Shown here: piece by piece, positions 34,179 through 42,008 of the stretch
Numbering within the stretch: the first letter of the stretch is position 1
Layout of the letters: each line of letters begins with the position of its first letter
Assembly (NCBI RefSeq): GCF_014323705.1
Contig: NZ_JABVEC010000021.1
Span: 1-64,000 of the forward strand
Direction: 5' to 3'
Source: Actinomadura alba
GTDB taxonomy: Bacteria > Actinomycetota > Actinomycetes > Streptosporangiales > Streptosporangiaceae
DNA length: 64,000 nt
Translations under genes and position numbers: made by a program
The notes under the pieces: generated by a model
Told to the model about the DNA's origin: nothing
Database searches by the model: none
What the model saw: only the letters and a program-made list of their open reading frames with translations

Positions 34179-35501
34179 TCATGGTCCTTCGGGTTGTCGG
34201 TCGCCTTCCTTCGGCTCACTCGGCCAGCTCGGCCGGTCCGGTTGGCTAGGTCGGTTTGGCTGGTTTGGAGGGTTTCGTTTGGTGTCGGGTTGGGGGTGTT
34301 TTGCGTCCCAGGGCGGGAGGCAGTGGATGGTGTAGCGGCCGTTGGGGTCCCGGATGGTGTGCACCCGATCAGGGTTGTCTTCGATCCATCGGTTGTGGAA
34401 CCCGCACGCCGGGGCGAGTTTGTCGATGTCGGTGGACGCACCCAGCTTCCATCCGTCAACGTGGTGGATTTCGCAGAGTCCGGTGGGGATGTCGCATCCG
34501 TCCACGACGCAGGTGGCGTACAGGGCGCGGAGTACCTGGCGTTGCCGTGGGGTGGCGAACCGGGTGGTGCGCCCGAGGTAGAGGGGGTGTCCGTCGGGTC
34601 CGAGGATGAGGGCGGACACTCCGGCGTTGAGGGCGAGTTGCCGCACCCGGGGCGCCGGGACGGGCGTCCCATCGGGCAGCCGCCCTGGCACGTTCGCGCC
34701 GTGCAGGGTCTGGAGTTGGATGATGACCATGAGAGGACTGCGCTGGTGCCCCTGCGACAGCACACTGATCAGCGCGTCCGCGACCCGTTGGGCGTGGTCG
34801 CGGTCGTCTCCGGCGCCGGTGGGGGTGGCCAACGGTTCGAGGACGTCGTCGAAGATGGCGGCGTCCTCGGGGCTGAGCCAGCCCTTCACCCAGGCGGCCC
34901 CGTCCAGGCTCTTGGACTTCTCCACCCAGGAGCGCTTGAACGGCCGCTTGGCCTCGGCCGGTGGTTCCTCGGTGTCGTCGCGGTCGGCGACCACCTCACC
35001 GATCCGCTCACCCGCACGCGCGACCTGACCCGCCGAGAATCCCTGGTCTTTGAGGTCGAGCAGGGAGGCTTCGGCGGCTGCGGTGTCGTCGTCGTTGAGC
35101 CGGTTGACGGCGTGGGCGATCGTGCTCGCATACCCCAAAGGCAACTCACCCGAGGCCCACTGCTTGGCCACCAATGGCAGCCGCCGCAACTGACGCGACA
35201 GCAACACCCGCTCATTCGCCCGCCCGGTGCGCATCCCCAGCTGCTTCCTGAGCCACGCCGACGTGGAGGAGAACCCCCACCGGCGCACCTCACCACTACG
35301 GTCCACCACGCCGATCAGGGACGACAGGGCGGCCTCACCCACATCCAGGGTGCGACCGAGGGACTGGGTGAGTTCCATGCACGCGGCCGGGGACTCGACC
35401 GCAGGGCGGCCGGCCAACTCCAGCACGACCGCCGACGCCGCCTCCACCAACTGCCCGGGGGAGGCCGCATCAAGATCGATCGTTACTGACCGCACACTCA
35501 A
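34179..35501 (-). CDS. DUF222 protein with HNH nuclease domain
   Basis: This 440-residue protein belongs to the 13E12/DUF222 repeat family of actinobacteria. The DUF222 part (about residues 20-300) contains WGFSSTSAWLRKQLGMRTG, and the HNH domain near residues 330-400 has CVVDGCDIPTGLCEIHHVDG and PACGFHNRWIEDNPDRV. The C-terminus is a Pro/Asp/Arg-rich tail. Family members occur in many copies per genome and behave like selfish or accessory nuclease genes. Its function is unproven. Confidence 0.92.
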   Translation of the reverse strand: MSVRSVTIDLDAASPGQLVEAASAVVLELAGRPAVESPAACMELTQSLGRTLDVGEAALSSLIGVVDRSGEVRRWGFSSTSAWLRKQLGMRTGRANERVLLSRQLRRLPLVAKQWASGELPLGYASTIAHAVNRLNDDDTAAAEASLLDLKDQGFSAGQVARAGERIGEVVADRDDTEEPPAEAKRPFKRSWVEKSKSLDGAAWVKGWLSPEDAAIFDDVLEPLATPTGAGDDRDHAQRVADALISVLSQGHQRSPLMVIIQLQTLHGANVPGRLPDGTPVPAPRVRQLALNAGVSALILGPDGHPLYLGRTTRFATPRQRQVLRALYATCVVDGCDIPTGLCEIHHVDGWKLGASTDIDKLAPACGFHNRWIEDNPDRVHTIRDPNGRYTIHCLPPWDAKHPQPDTKRNPPNQPNRPSQPDRPSWPSEPKEGDRQPEGP

Positions 35502-35588
35502 ACTCTACTGAAAGTCACCGGCAAGAGTCGAACAAACATTCGACTTCGGAGGTGACAATCGCCTTCCCTGCGAGGATCGGGTCGGCTG

Positions 35589-35916
35589 ATCCGTCACCTG
35601 CCTGGCCTGCGACATCGACGTCCTGCTCGACGTCCTGCTCGACGTCCTCGCCGACCTCGTACCGCAGGGTGGGACCGGTGCGCCGAGCGTGCTGGACGAC
35701 CAGCTCGGTGAGTGGGCGCGAGACCGCCGCATGGTCGGCGGCGGCCCCGCCGTCGCGCTCCGGGCGGTCGGTGTCTGGACCCGCTTGCACGGCTTCGTCA
35801 GTCTGGAGATCGAGGGGAACTTCGCGTCCATGGGCCTCGACCCCGAACTGCTGTACGACATCGAGGTCACCGCGCTCCTGCGGGCCGACGGCGCCGAGGC
35901 CGGGCCATCGCGCTGA
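35589..35916 (+). pseudogene. C-terminal remnant of a TetR-type regulator
   Basis: The frame encodes a TetR ligand-domain end: VLDDQLGEWARDRRMVGGGP and AVGVWTRLHGFVSLEIEGNF match the helix 8-9 region of TetR C-terminal domains of the WHG kind. There is no DNA-binding half. An in-frame TGA just upstream and a 12-bp repeat (GACGTCCTGCTC) close the frame. A GTG at 35689 could only start a 75-residue piece. I read it as a truncated gene. Confidence 0.65.
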
Positions 35917-35943
35917 GGTGCTGAAGAACGGGCCGTTCCCCGG

Positions 35944-36501
35944 CTATCCCTGATCCGGACGACGGCCGGCGGGCTCTCCCGTGAGGGCGCTCGGAACGGG
36001 GACCTCGAGATGCCGCAGCAGCGCCGCGACCTTCCGGTCCAGGTCGATCCCGACCTCGGTGATCCGCGGATCACCGAAGCCGCGGAACTGGGCGCTGGGC
36101 TGGTCCATCGACAAGCGGGTGATGCCGTCGGCGCCCTCGGCGATGACGGTGCGCAGTGGCGCGTAGAGCAGGATCGAGGGTTCGTGGCGGAACATGCGCT
36201 CCGCGATGGTGTGATTGCCCATCAGGTACTCGACGCACCGGAAGGGGTCACCGGCCAGCCGCATCATCGGGTGCGCCTCGTACCTCCAATAGATCATGAA
36301 GTGGTGGGGGGCGGACTCGTCAGCGAGGTCGAGTACCTCCTGCCAGCCGGCGGCACGCGCCACCAGCGCGTCGAACCGCTCCGCCGGATACTCCGGAACC
36401 GCTCGTTCGTAGCGCGAACGGAAGTCGTCGAACGGCGCCCCGGTCTCGATCGTGAATCGGATGGCCTGGTAGGCCACAGCGGCGGTGCGTTGCTGATCCA
36501 C
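35944..36501 (-). CDS. DUF302-like protein
   Basis: This 185-residue soluble protein has a C-terminal part resembling DUF302: FRCVEYLMGNHTIAERMFRH, then SILLYAPLRTVIAE and a terminal helix. The N-terminal 90 residues are helical (AYQAIRFTIETGAPFDDFRS) and conserved-looking. I start it at GTG 36501, with GAGGAG 8 bases upstream; the frame is open to 36549. Members bind unknown ligands, possibly acting in lipid or redox processes. The gene is monocistronic as far as I can see. Confidence 0.7.
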   Translation of the reverse strand: MDQQRTAAVAYQAIRFTIETGAPFDDFRSRYERAVPEYPAERFDALVARAAGWQEVLDLADESAPHHFMIYWRYEAHPMMRLAGDPFRCVEYLMGNHTIAERMFRHEPSILLYAPLRTVIAEGADGITRLSMDQPSAQFRGFGDPRITEVGIDLDRKVAALLRHLEVPVPSALTGEPAGRRPDQG

Positions 36502-36690
36502 GGCGGTGCTCCTCGTCCGTAGCCGGCCCGGGCCCCCGGTCGGCACCATGCCGGGCCCTGGAGCCCGGACAGTGGCCCGGTCTCCAGGTGTTCATACCCA
36601 GCAGCCGCGCCCCGCCAGGGGTACGACGTCGGAACCGCGGGAGGCGATCCTGGCTGAACTGTCGGCACGAAGGTCACTGGTGGGCGGGCG

Positions 36691-38004
36691 TCAGCGCACG
36701 TAGTCGTCCAGCTGCACCGAGATCCGGTGCTCGTTCGACGGCAAGCTCGGGATCGTCAGCGAGTCGACGTGGCCGTCTCCGCCGCGAGGATGCGACACCA
36801 CCGAGATCGGGCGGTCCGGCCGTCCGGCAGCGGGAACGTACAGGTCCAGTCCGGTGATGAAGGGCTGCGCGAAGAACTGGGGGATCGGCGCGCTCAGGTC
36901 GGTGACACCGTCACTCCCGGCGTCGTAGGCGAAGATCCCGATCGTCCGCTTGGTCCGCGGGGTATTGGCGGCGTTCAGCACCTCGCGTCCGTTGATCCGT
37001 AGCGAGTCGCCGGCCGCGCCCTGGTCGCCCCACCACTCCTTCTGGCGGTTGATGACCAGGGCGGAGTGCCGCTCGCTGACGTCCATCAGGCCCGCGAGCC
37101 CTTCGCCCGGCCTGCTCGTGAGCAGGCGGACCAGCGCGTCGGTGCGGCGGAAGGGCTCGAAGTAGAGATGGTGGACGGCCGTGCCGCTCCACACCACCGC
37201 GAACTCGTAGTGCGCGTCGCCGCGTGCCTTGAACGGTCCCCATGATCCGTCGCCGCTGATCTGGTAGGTCGCGGCGGGCCTGCGCGTCGTGCGCTCACCG
37301 GTGCGCGGGTCCACCCGGTAGATCTCCAGGCGGGCGCCATCGGCACCGACGTTGGTCGGGAAGAGCACGGCACGGCCGGACAGCCGCACGGTCCCGTGCT
37401 GCGGGGTGACCGCGGTCGTGCGCGGCGACCGGCCCGTGAAGAACGCGTAGAACCGGGCGAAGGTGTCGGTCGAGGTGACGACCTGGGTGTGGGACTGGTC
37501 GGAGAAGTAGACGTTGGCGGCGCCGCCGACCTTTCGTTCGGTGGACCCCTCGCCCCACACGGCGAGGGTCGGTACGCCGCCCGGAAGGTCGGCCGAGCTC
37601 GCGCCGTCGAGGTTCACGTAGTGCGCGACGGTGGCCGCACGCGCCGGCGAACTCCGCAGGTACGTCTGCATGAGGCTGGTGCCGAGAGAGTGCGCGAGCA
37701 GGTCGACCCGGTCGGCTCGGGTTTTCTTCCGCAACCGGGCGATGCGCTGGTCGAGTGCCGCGAAGACCTGCTCCCGGGTGTTCACGGTGAACAGCGAGTC
37801 GTACTCGTGGGCCTCGATGTGGTCGGCCGGATAACCGTTGGCGGCCAGCCGCCGCGCCTGCGTCTCGAACTGACCGCCCGAACCGCTGAAACCGTGTACG
37901 AAGACGACCGGCCGCAGCCGGTGGCCGCCCGCATGAGCGGCGGGCGGCATCACCACGGGCACCAGGAGCAGTGCGGACAACAGGGCGACGAACCTTCGGA
38001 ACAT
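36691..38004 (-). CDS. secreted alpha/beta-hydrolase lipase
   Basis: This 437-residue exported protein has a signal peptide (MFRRFVALLSALLLVPVVMP, cleavage after AHA). The N-terminal hydrolase has VVFVHGFSGSGGQF for the oxyanion region and the nucleophile Ser in VDLLAHSLGTSLMQTYL. The C-terminal half is two beta domains like those in the archaeal AF1763-type lipases (VRLSGRAVLFPTNVGADGAR; VPAAGRPDRPISVVSHP). It should cleave esters outside the cell. No chaperone gene is adjacent. Promoter DNA lies in 38005-38264. Confidence 0.88.
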   Translation of the reverse strand: MFRRFVALLSALLLVPVVMPPAAHAGGHRLRPVVFVHGFSGSGGQFETQARRLAANGYPADHIEAHEYDSLFTVNTREQVFAALDQRIARLRKKTRADRVDLLAHSLGTSLMQTYLRSSPARAATVAHYVNLDGASSADLPGGVPTLAVWGEGSTERKVGGAANVYFSDQSHTQVVTSTDTFARFYAFFTGRSPRTTAVTPQHGTVRLSGRAVLFPTNVGADGARLEIYRVDPRTGERTTRRPAATYQISGDGSWGPFKARGDAHYEFAVVWSGTAVHHLYFEPFRRTDALVRLLTSRPGEGLAGLMDVSERHSALVINRQKEWWGDQGAAGDSLRINGREVLNAANTPRTKRTIGIFAYDAGSDGVTDLSAPIPQFFAQPFITGLDLYVPAAGRPDRPISVVSHPRGGDGHVDSLTIPSLPSNEHRISVQLDDYVR

Positions 38005-38264
38005 CGCGTAGCCCTCTCTCTAGCCACGACACTCCCGCATGCGGACCGTGACGGCGACCGTTCCGGGAACCCATGCCAGGGCTGCGAGGTCAGGTCACGG
38101 CACCGCCGACTCCGGGAGACCGGATGTCAGCATCCGATCATTGGGTACGGGCGTCAAGAGAGCCGAAGCGATCAAGGTACCGACCTGTGACGGTGCCCAA
38201 TCTCGGCAGGCCGTGGCGTTCACCGCTCACAAGCCGCCGTCGCCCCGCGAGGCTCTCTGCGCAG

Positions 38265-38511
38265 TCAGGTCGACCTGTGGATGTCCTCGCGGACCTCGTC
38301 GGCAAGCTGGTGGATCTTCTGTTCGGTCTCGTGCAGCCTGGCCTGGGCGTCGCTCAGGTCGGGTTCAGAACGGCCAGGTCTGCGACCGGCCGGCTTTCAG
38401 GAGCGGGATCATCGGGAAGGCCGCGTCCGACAGCCCGCCGAAGGTGTGCCCGTTGGCGGACCTGACGGCGCCGCTCACCGCCGCCACCGTAGCGTAGTCG
38501 TACAACTCCAC
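38265..38511 (-). pseudogene. possible frameshifted small gene
   Basis: On the minus strand a frame from a GTG at 38511 encodes VELYDYATVAAVSGAVRS and ends in SQTWPF. With a shift of one base it continues as SEPDLSDAQARLHETEQK and a helical, coiled-coil-like tail to a stop at 38265. Both pieces read like protein and join cleanly, so I suspect one decayed gene of about 80 codons. No family is recognised. There is no good ribosome binding site. Confidence 0.3.
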
Positions 38512-38572
38512 TGAGTAGTCATATGGTTGGTGGCCACAAGCGCAACATCCATAACGCAAGCACGGAGAGCCC

Positions 38573-39292
38573 ATGCACACCACCCAGCCCAACCGTCGTA
38601 CCGGCCACTTCATCTGTCGCGTCAGAGGAGGCATCGTGGGTGTCGCAGCGGCGGCCGGCGTATTGATGCCGGTGGCCGCAGCCGTTCCCGCCCACGCCCA
38701 GACCACAAAGCCCTACAGCACACCGGGCACGTACACCCTCACCGTGCCCCAAGGCGTATCCCAGATCAGGGTCGTCCTCACCGGGGCCGGGGGAGGCGGC
38801 AGTATGGGGACCCGCAACGAGGCCTACATGGTCCCTGGCAGTGGTGGGGGCGGGGGCGCCACCTCGTTCTGCACCCTGGCCGTCCGCCCCGGCGACACAC
38901 TGACCGTCACCGTCGGCGCCGGCGGCGCCGCACCAAACGGCGACGGCCTCTCCGGGACGGCCTCCTCCATCAGCTACAGCGGTTCCGGCGGCGCCAGCGC
39001 CGACGCCGGCGGCGGCGGCCATACCGGCCCCAGCGGCCACGGCAACGCGGGCGGCGCGGGAGGCTTCAATGCCACCTGGTGCGCCGGCAGCGACGCCGGA
39101 CAAGACTTCGGCAAGGACGGCGCGCCCAGCGTGGGCAAAGACGCGGGAGGCGCCGGAGGCGCACCCGGCGCCGGGGTATCCAGCGCCTGCCCCGCCGGCA
39201 CCGGCCGAGGCGGAAACGGCGCCAACCCAGCTCCTCCCCCCCACCAGCGCGGCCTCCCCGGCGGAAACGGCTGCGTCGTCATCACCTACTGA
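38573..39292 (+). CDS. secreted glycine-rich protein
   Basis: This 239-residue protein has a twin-Arg-poor signal peptide (GIVGVAAAAGVLMPVAAAV, cleavage after AHA). It then begins with YSTPGTYTLTVPQGVSQIRV, the usual opening of secreted Gly-rich domains, and about 40 percent of the rest is Gly. Four Cys are present (TSFCTLAV, ATWCAG, SSACPAG, NGCVVITY), which could form two disulfides. The end GGNGCVVITY is the standard terminal strand of this fold. It is probably a cell-surface or matrix protein. The high Gly content makes antisense frames look open. Confidence 0.75.
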   Translation: MHTTQPNRRTGHFICRVRGGIVGVAAAAGVLMPVAAAVPAHAQTTKPYSTPGTYTLTVPQGVSQIRVVLTGAGGGGSMGTRNEAYMVPGSGGGGGATSFCTLAVRPGDTLTVTVGAGGAAPNGDGLSGTASSISYSGSGGASADAGGGGHTGPSGHGNAGGAGGFNATWCAGSDAGQDFGKDGAPSVGKDAGGAGGAPGAGVSSACPAGTGRGGNGANPAPPPHQRGLPGGNGCVVITY

Positions 39293-39369
39293 CACCCCGC
39301 TCCCGGCCGACGAACTGCTCCCGGCCCAGGAGCCGGCGATGCGCGTGCACCGCCTCTGGGCCGGGCAGT

Positions 39370-39567
39370 GGTAGCGCCGTTGCGCCGGATCGCGCTTCGC
39401 GGTGTAGTCGTAGAACTCCCGGTCGGTCCCGGTCTCCAGCGGCGGTAGCGGCCGCAGCTCCCCGCCGCCTCCAGGAGGCCGCCGGTGATGGACGCCCCGG
39501 GCAGGAACTTCTCGGCCACGAACTCGCCGTACAGCTCGCCGATCCGGCAGGAGCCTAGGTTCTTCAT
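39370..39567 (-). pseudogene. frameshifted gene remnant
   Basis: One frame starts at ATG 39567 (MKNLGSCRIGELYGEFVAEK) and reads well to GGLLEAAG. A shift of one base at about 39460 brings in ELRPLPPLETGTDREFYDYT followed by AKRDPAQRRY. Joined, they make a coherent acidic protein of about 65 residues. I do not recognise it. This could be a real frameshift or a sequencing error. Confidence 0.35.
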
Positions 39568-39602
39568 ACCCGTGCTCGAGGACGATCTCAGGTCCCGGCG
39601 GA

Positions 39603-39971
39603 GTGCGGCAGCGCCGAGCGCGGTGCCGGATAGCGCGCCGCCTCCTCCGGGGCCGCTGGCCACAGGGGCAGATCGCGCGGCTGGCCGAGCTGGAGTCCGA
39701 GGAGGCCATCGCGCAGCGTGAGATGGCGACCGGCCGGCTCAAGGAGACCCAGCGCCTGCAGTACGAGCGGGAGCTCGCCGATCTGCGGGCGCGCAACGAG
39801 GCACAGCAGTACGACACCGAGGTCGCCGAACGGCTGCGGCGCCGGCGACCGGCGACGACAGGCCGGCTTCCTGACGACGCGGGGAGACGCACCACCCCCA
39901 CGGCTTCGTCGCGGGTGAGCCGACTCCCTCGTGAGAGTGAGGACGCCGTGACGCCCGGCGTTCGATACTGA
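39603..39971 (+). CDS. possible coiled-coil protein, 122 aa
   Basis: The central part (about residues 23-80) is a strong amphipathic helix rich in Glu, Arg, Gln and Leu (IARLAELESEEAIAQREMAT, RLQYERELADLRARNEAQQY). Both ends are Arg-rich and of low quality. There is no clear ribosome binding site or family. It may be a surviving piece of a larger coiled-coil gene in this eroded stretch, which also holds the remnants at 38265 and 39370. Confidence 0.35.
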   Translation: MRQRRARCRIARRLLRGRWPQGQIARLAELESEEAIAQREMATGRLKETQRLQYERELADLRARNEAQQYDTEVAERLRRRRPATTGRLPDDAGRRTTPTASSRVSRLPRESEDAVTPGVRY

Positions 39972-39998
39972 GGGTCGTCGGCACCAGGAGCAGATCAG

Positions 39999-41195
39999 AT
40001 GGGCAGCGTCACCGCGTACGCGCAGCGGCTCGCGAAGCGGGCGCAAGGGCTTCCGCCGCTCGCCGTCGACGCGGTCATCGTCATCGTCTGCTGGATCAAC
40101 ACGGTCCTCCAGGCGGGCATCGACGAGCAGCTCGAGTGGTGGGTTCCGCTCGCGGCCACGGCCAATTCGGTGCCGTTGCTCTGGAGACGCCGGTATCCGT
40201 TCGAGATCACGATGATCATTGGTGTCAGTACGACATGGCTGTCCGTGGTGGGCATGCTGGGCGACCTGCCTCCGGCGCAACTGGTCGCCACCTACACGTT
40301 CGCCGCTCTGTGCCCGCCGGTGGAACGTGTGATCGCGATGGCCGGCACGGTCGTCGGCTTCTCGATATCGATCTTGATTCCCGAGGACAAGGTCCTCAAC
40401 CTGGGCCCGGTGGCGATCGCCTTCGCCGTGGCGTACGCGCTCGGCACCGCCGCCCGGGCGCGCCGCGACCGGATCGCGATGCTGGAGGAGCGGGCACGCC
40501 GCCTCGGGGAGGAGCAGAGCGCCGCCGCCGCGCGGGAACGCCAGCGGATCGCCCGGGAGATGCACGACATCATCGCCCACTCGATGAGCATGATCGTCAT
40601 ACAGGCCGAGGCCGGTCCGCTGGCCGTGCGCAGTGACCCGGACAAGGCGGAGCAGGTGTTCGACACCATCTCGGCTTCGGCCAGGGAGGCGCTGACCCAG
40701 CTGCGCCGGACCCTCGGCGTGCTGCGGTCCGAGGAGCCGACCCGGCGGCCGCAGCCGGGGCTCGATGCCCTGCCCGCGCTCGTCGAGGACGTCCGGCGCA
40801 CCGGCCTGGCCGTCACGTTGGAGGAGGACGGCGACGCGCGGCAGGTGCCGCCCGATCTCGCCGCGACCGTGTACCGGATCGTCCAGGAGTCGCTGACCAA
40901 CACGGTCAAGCACGCTGCGGCGAGCACCGCCTGGGTCCGGCTGACGTGGCGCCATGACGCGCTGCGGCTGGAGGTGGGCGACGACGGGCACGGTGCGGGC
41001 GGCGAAACCGGCCAGGGCGGGAACGGCCAGGGCGGGAACGGGCCGAGTGGGAACGGCCAGGGCGGGAACGGGCCGGGCGGGAACGGGCTGGTCGGGATGC
41101 GCGAACGGGTCGCCGTGGCCGGTGGCGAGCTGACCTTCGGCCCTGGTCCGGACGGAGTGGGCTTCCGTGTCGTGGCAGGTTTGCCGTTGAATTAG
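39999..41195 (+). CDS. sensor histidine kinase (NarL-type pair)
   Basis: This 398-residue membrane kinase has about five N-terminal helices (residues 20-165) and then a HisKA_3 dimerisation domain with the phospho-acceptor His in RERQRIAREMHDIIAHSMSM. The ATPase domain has the N box ESLTNTVKHAAAS and the G1 box VGDDGHGAGG. Between G1 and the GLVGMRERV motif lies a run of Gly/Asn/Gln repeats (QGGNG and relatives, about residues 330-362) not found in normal kinases. It is followed after 3 bases by its response regulator and then an MMPL exporter gene. Confidence 0.92.
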   Translation: MGSVTAYAQRLAKRAQGLPPLAVDAVIVIVCWINTVLQAGIDEQLEWWVPLAATANSVPLLWRRRYPFEITMIIGVSTTWLSVVGMLGDLPPAQLVATYTFAALCPPVERVIAMAGTVVGFSISILIPEDKVLNLGPVAIAFAVAYALGTAARARRDRIAMLEERARRLGEEQSAAAARERQRIAREMHDIIAHSMSMIVIQAEAGPLAVRSDPDKAEQVFDTISASAREALTQLRRTLGVLRSEEPTRRPQPGLDALPALVEDVRRTGLAVTLEEDGDARQVPPDLAATVYRIVQESLTNTVKHAAASTAWVRLTWRHDALRLEVGDDGHGAGGETGQGGNGQGGNGPSGNGQGGNGPGGNGLVGMRERVAVAGGELTFGPGPDGVGFRVVAGLPLN

Positions 41196-41198
41196 GCC

Positions 41199-41897
41199 GT
41201 GCCCCCCGAGCAGAGCATTCGTGTCCTCCTTGCCGACGACCAAGGGCTGGTGCGCGACGGCTTCGCGATGATCCTCTCCGCCCAGCCGGACATCACGATC
41301 GTGGGTGAGGCGGCCGACGGAGCCGAGGCGATCCGGGCGGCGCGCGAGCTCGACCCGGACGTGGTGCTGATGGACGTCCGGATGCCGAACGTCGACGGGA
41401 TTGAGGCCACCGCGGCGATCTGCCGGGAGACCCGCGCAAAGGTACTGGTGCTCACCACGTTCGACCTCGACGAGTACGTCTACGACGCGCTGCGCGCCGG
41501 TGCCAGCGGTTTCCTGCTCAAGGACATGCGGCGCGGAGAACTGGTCGACGCGGTACGGGTGGTCGCCGCCGGCGAGGCGTTGCTCGCGCCCACGGTGACC
41601 CGCAGGCTGATCGCCGACGTGGTCGGGCGTGGTGGCCCCGTGGCGGCCGGTCCTCGTACGGACGCGCGGCTGGAAACGCTCACCGTCCGGGAGACCGACG
41701 CGCTGCGTCAGGTCGCCAGGGGACTGTCCAACGCCGAGATCGCGCGGGCGATGTACGTCACCGAGCACACCGTCAAGACGCACGTCAGCAGCCTGCTGAG
41801 CAAGCTCGGTCTGCGTGACCGGGTACAGGCGGTGGTGCTGGCCTACGAGTCGGGTCTGGTGCAGCCGGGAGAGACCTCGCCGCCGGCTCACTCCTGA
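41199..41897 (+). CDS. NarL/LuxR-type response regulator
   Basis: This 232-residue regulator has a receiver domain with the phospho-acceptor Asp in DPDVVLMDVRMPNVDGIEAT and a LuxR helix-turn-helix (LTVRETDALRQVARGLSNAE, then VTEHTVKTHVSSLLSKLGLR). The start is GTG, 3 bases after the kinase stop. Phosphorylated by the upstream kinase, it probably controls the MMPL gene that follows after 111 bases. Confidence 0.94.
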   Translation: MPPEQSIRVLLADDQGLVRDGFAMILSAQPDITIVGEAADGAEAIRAARELDPDVVLMDVRMPNVDGIEATAAICRETRAKVLVLTTFDLDEYVYDALRAGASGFLLKDMRRGELVDAVRVVAAGEALLAPTVTRRLIADVVGRGGPVAAGPRTDARLETLTVRETDALRQVARGLSNAEIARAMYVTEHTVKTHVSSLLSKLGLRDRVQAVVLAYESGLVQPGETSPPAHS

Positions 41898-42008
41898 GAC
41901 GGAGTCGCCCGTTCGTGAGAGCGGGCCGCAGGTCCGCTCTTCGCGGCGATTCGCGACCACGGGTCCAACGATCAGCATCAGGGCAGCTGTCAAACCTTGG
42001 AGGCTGTC

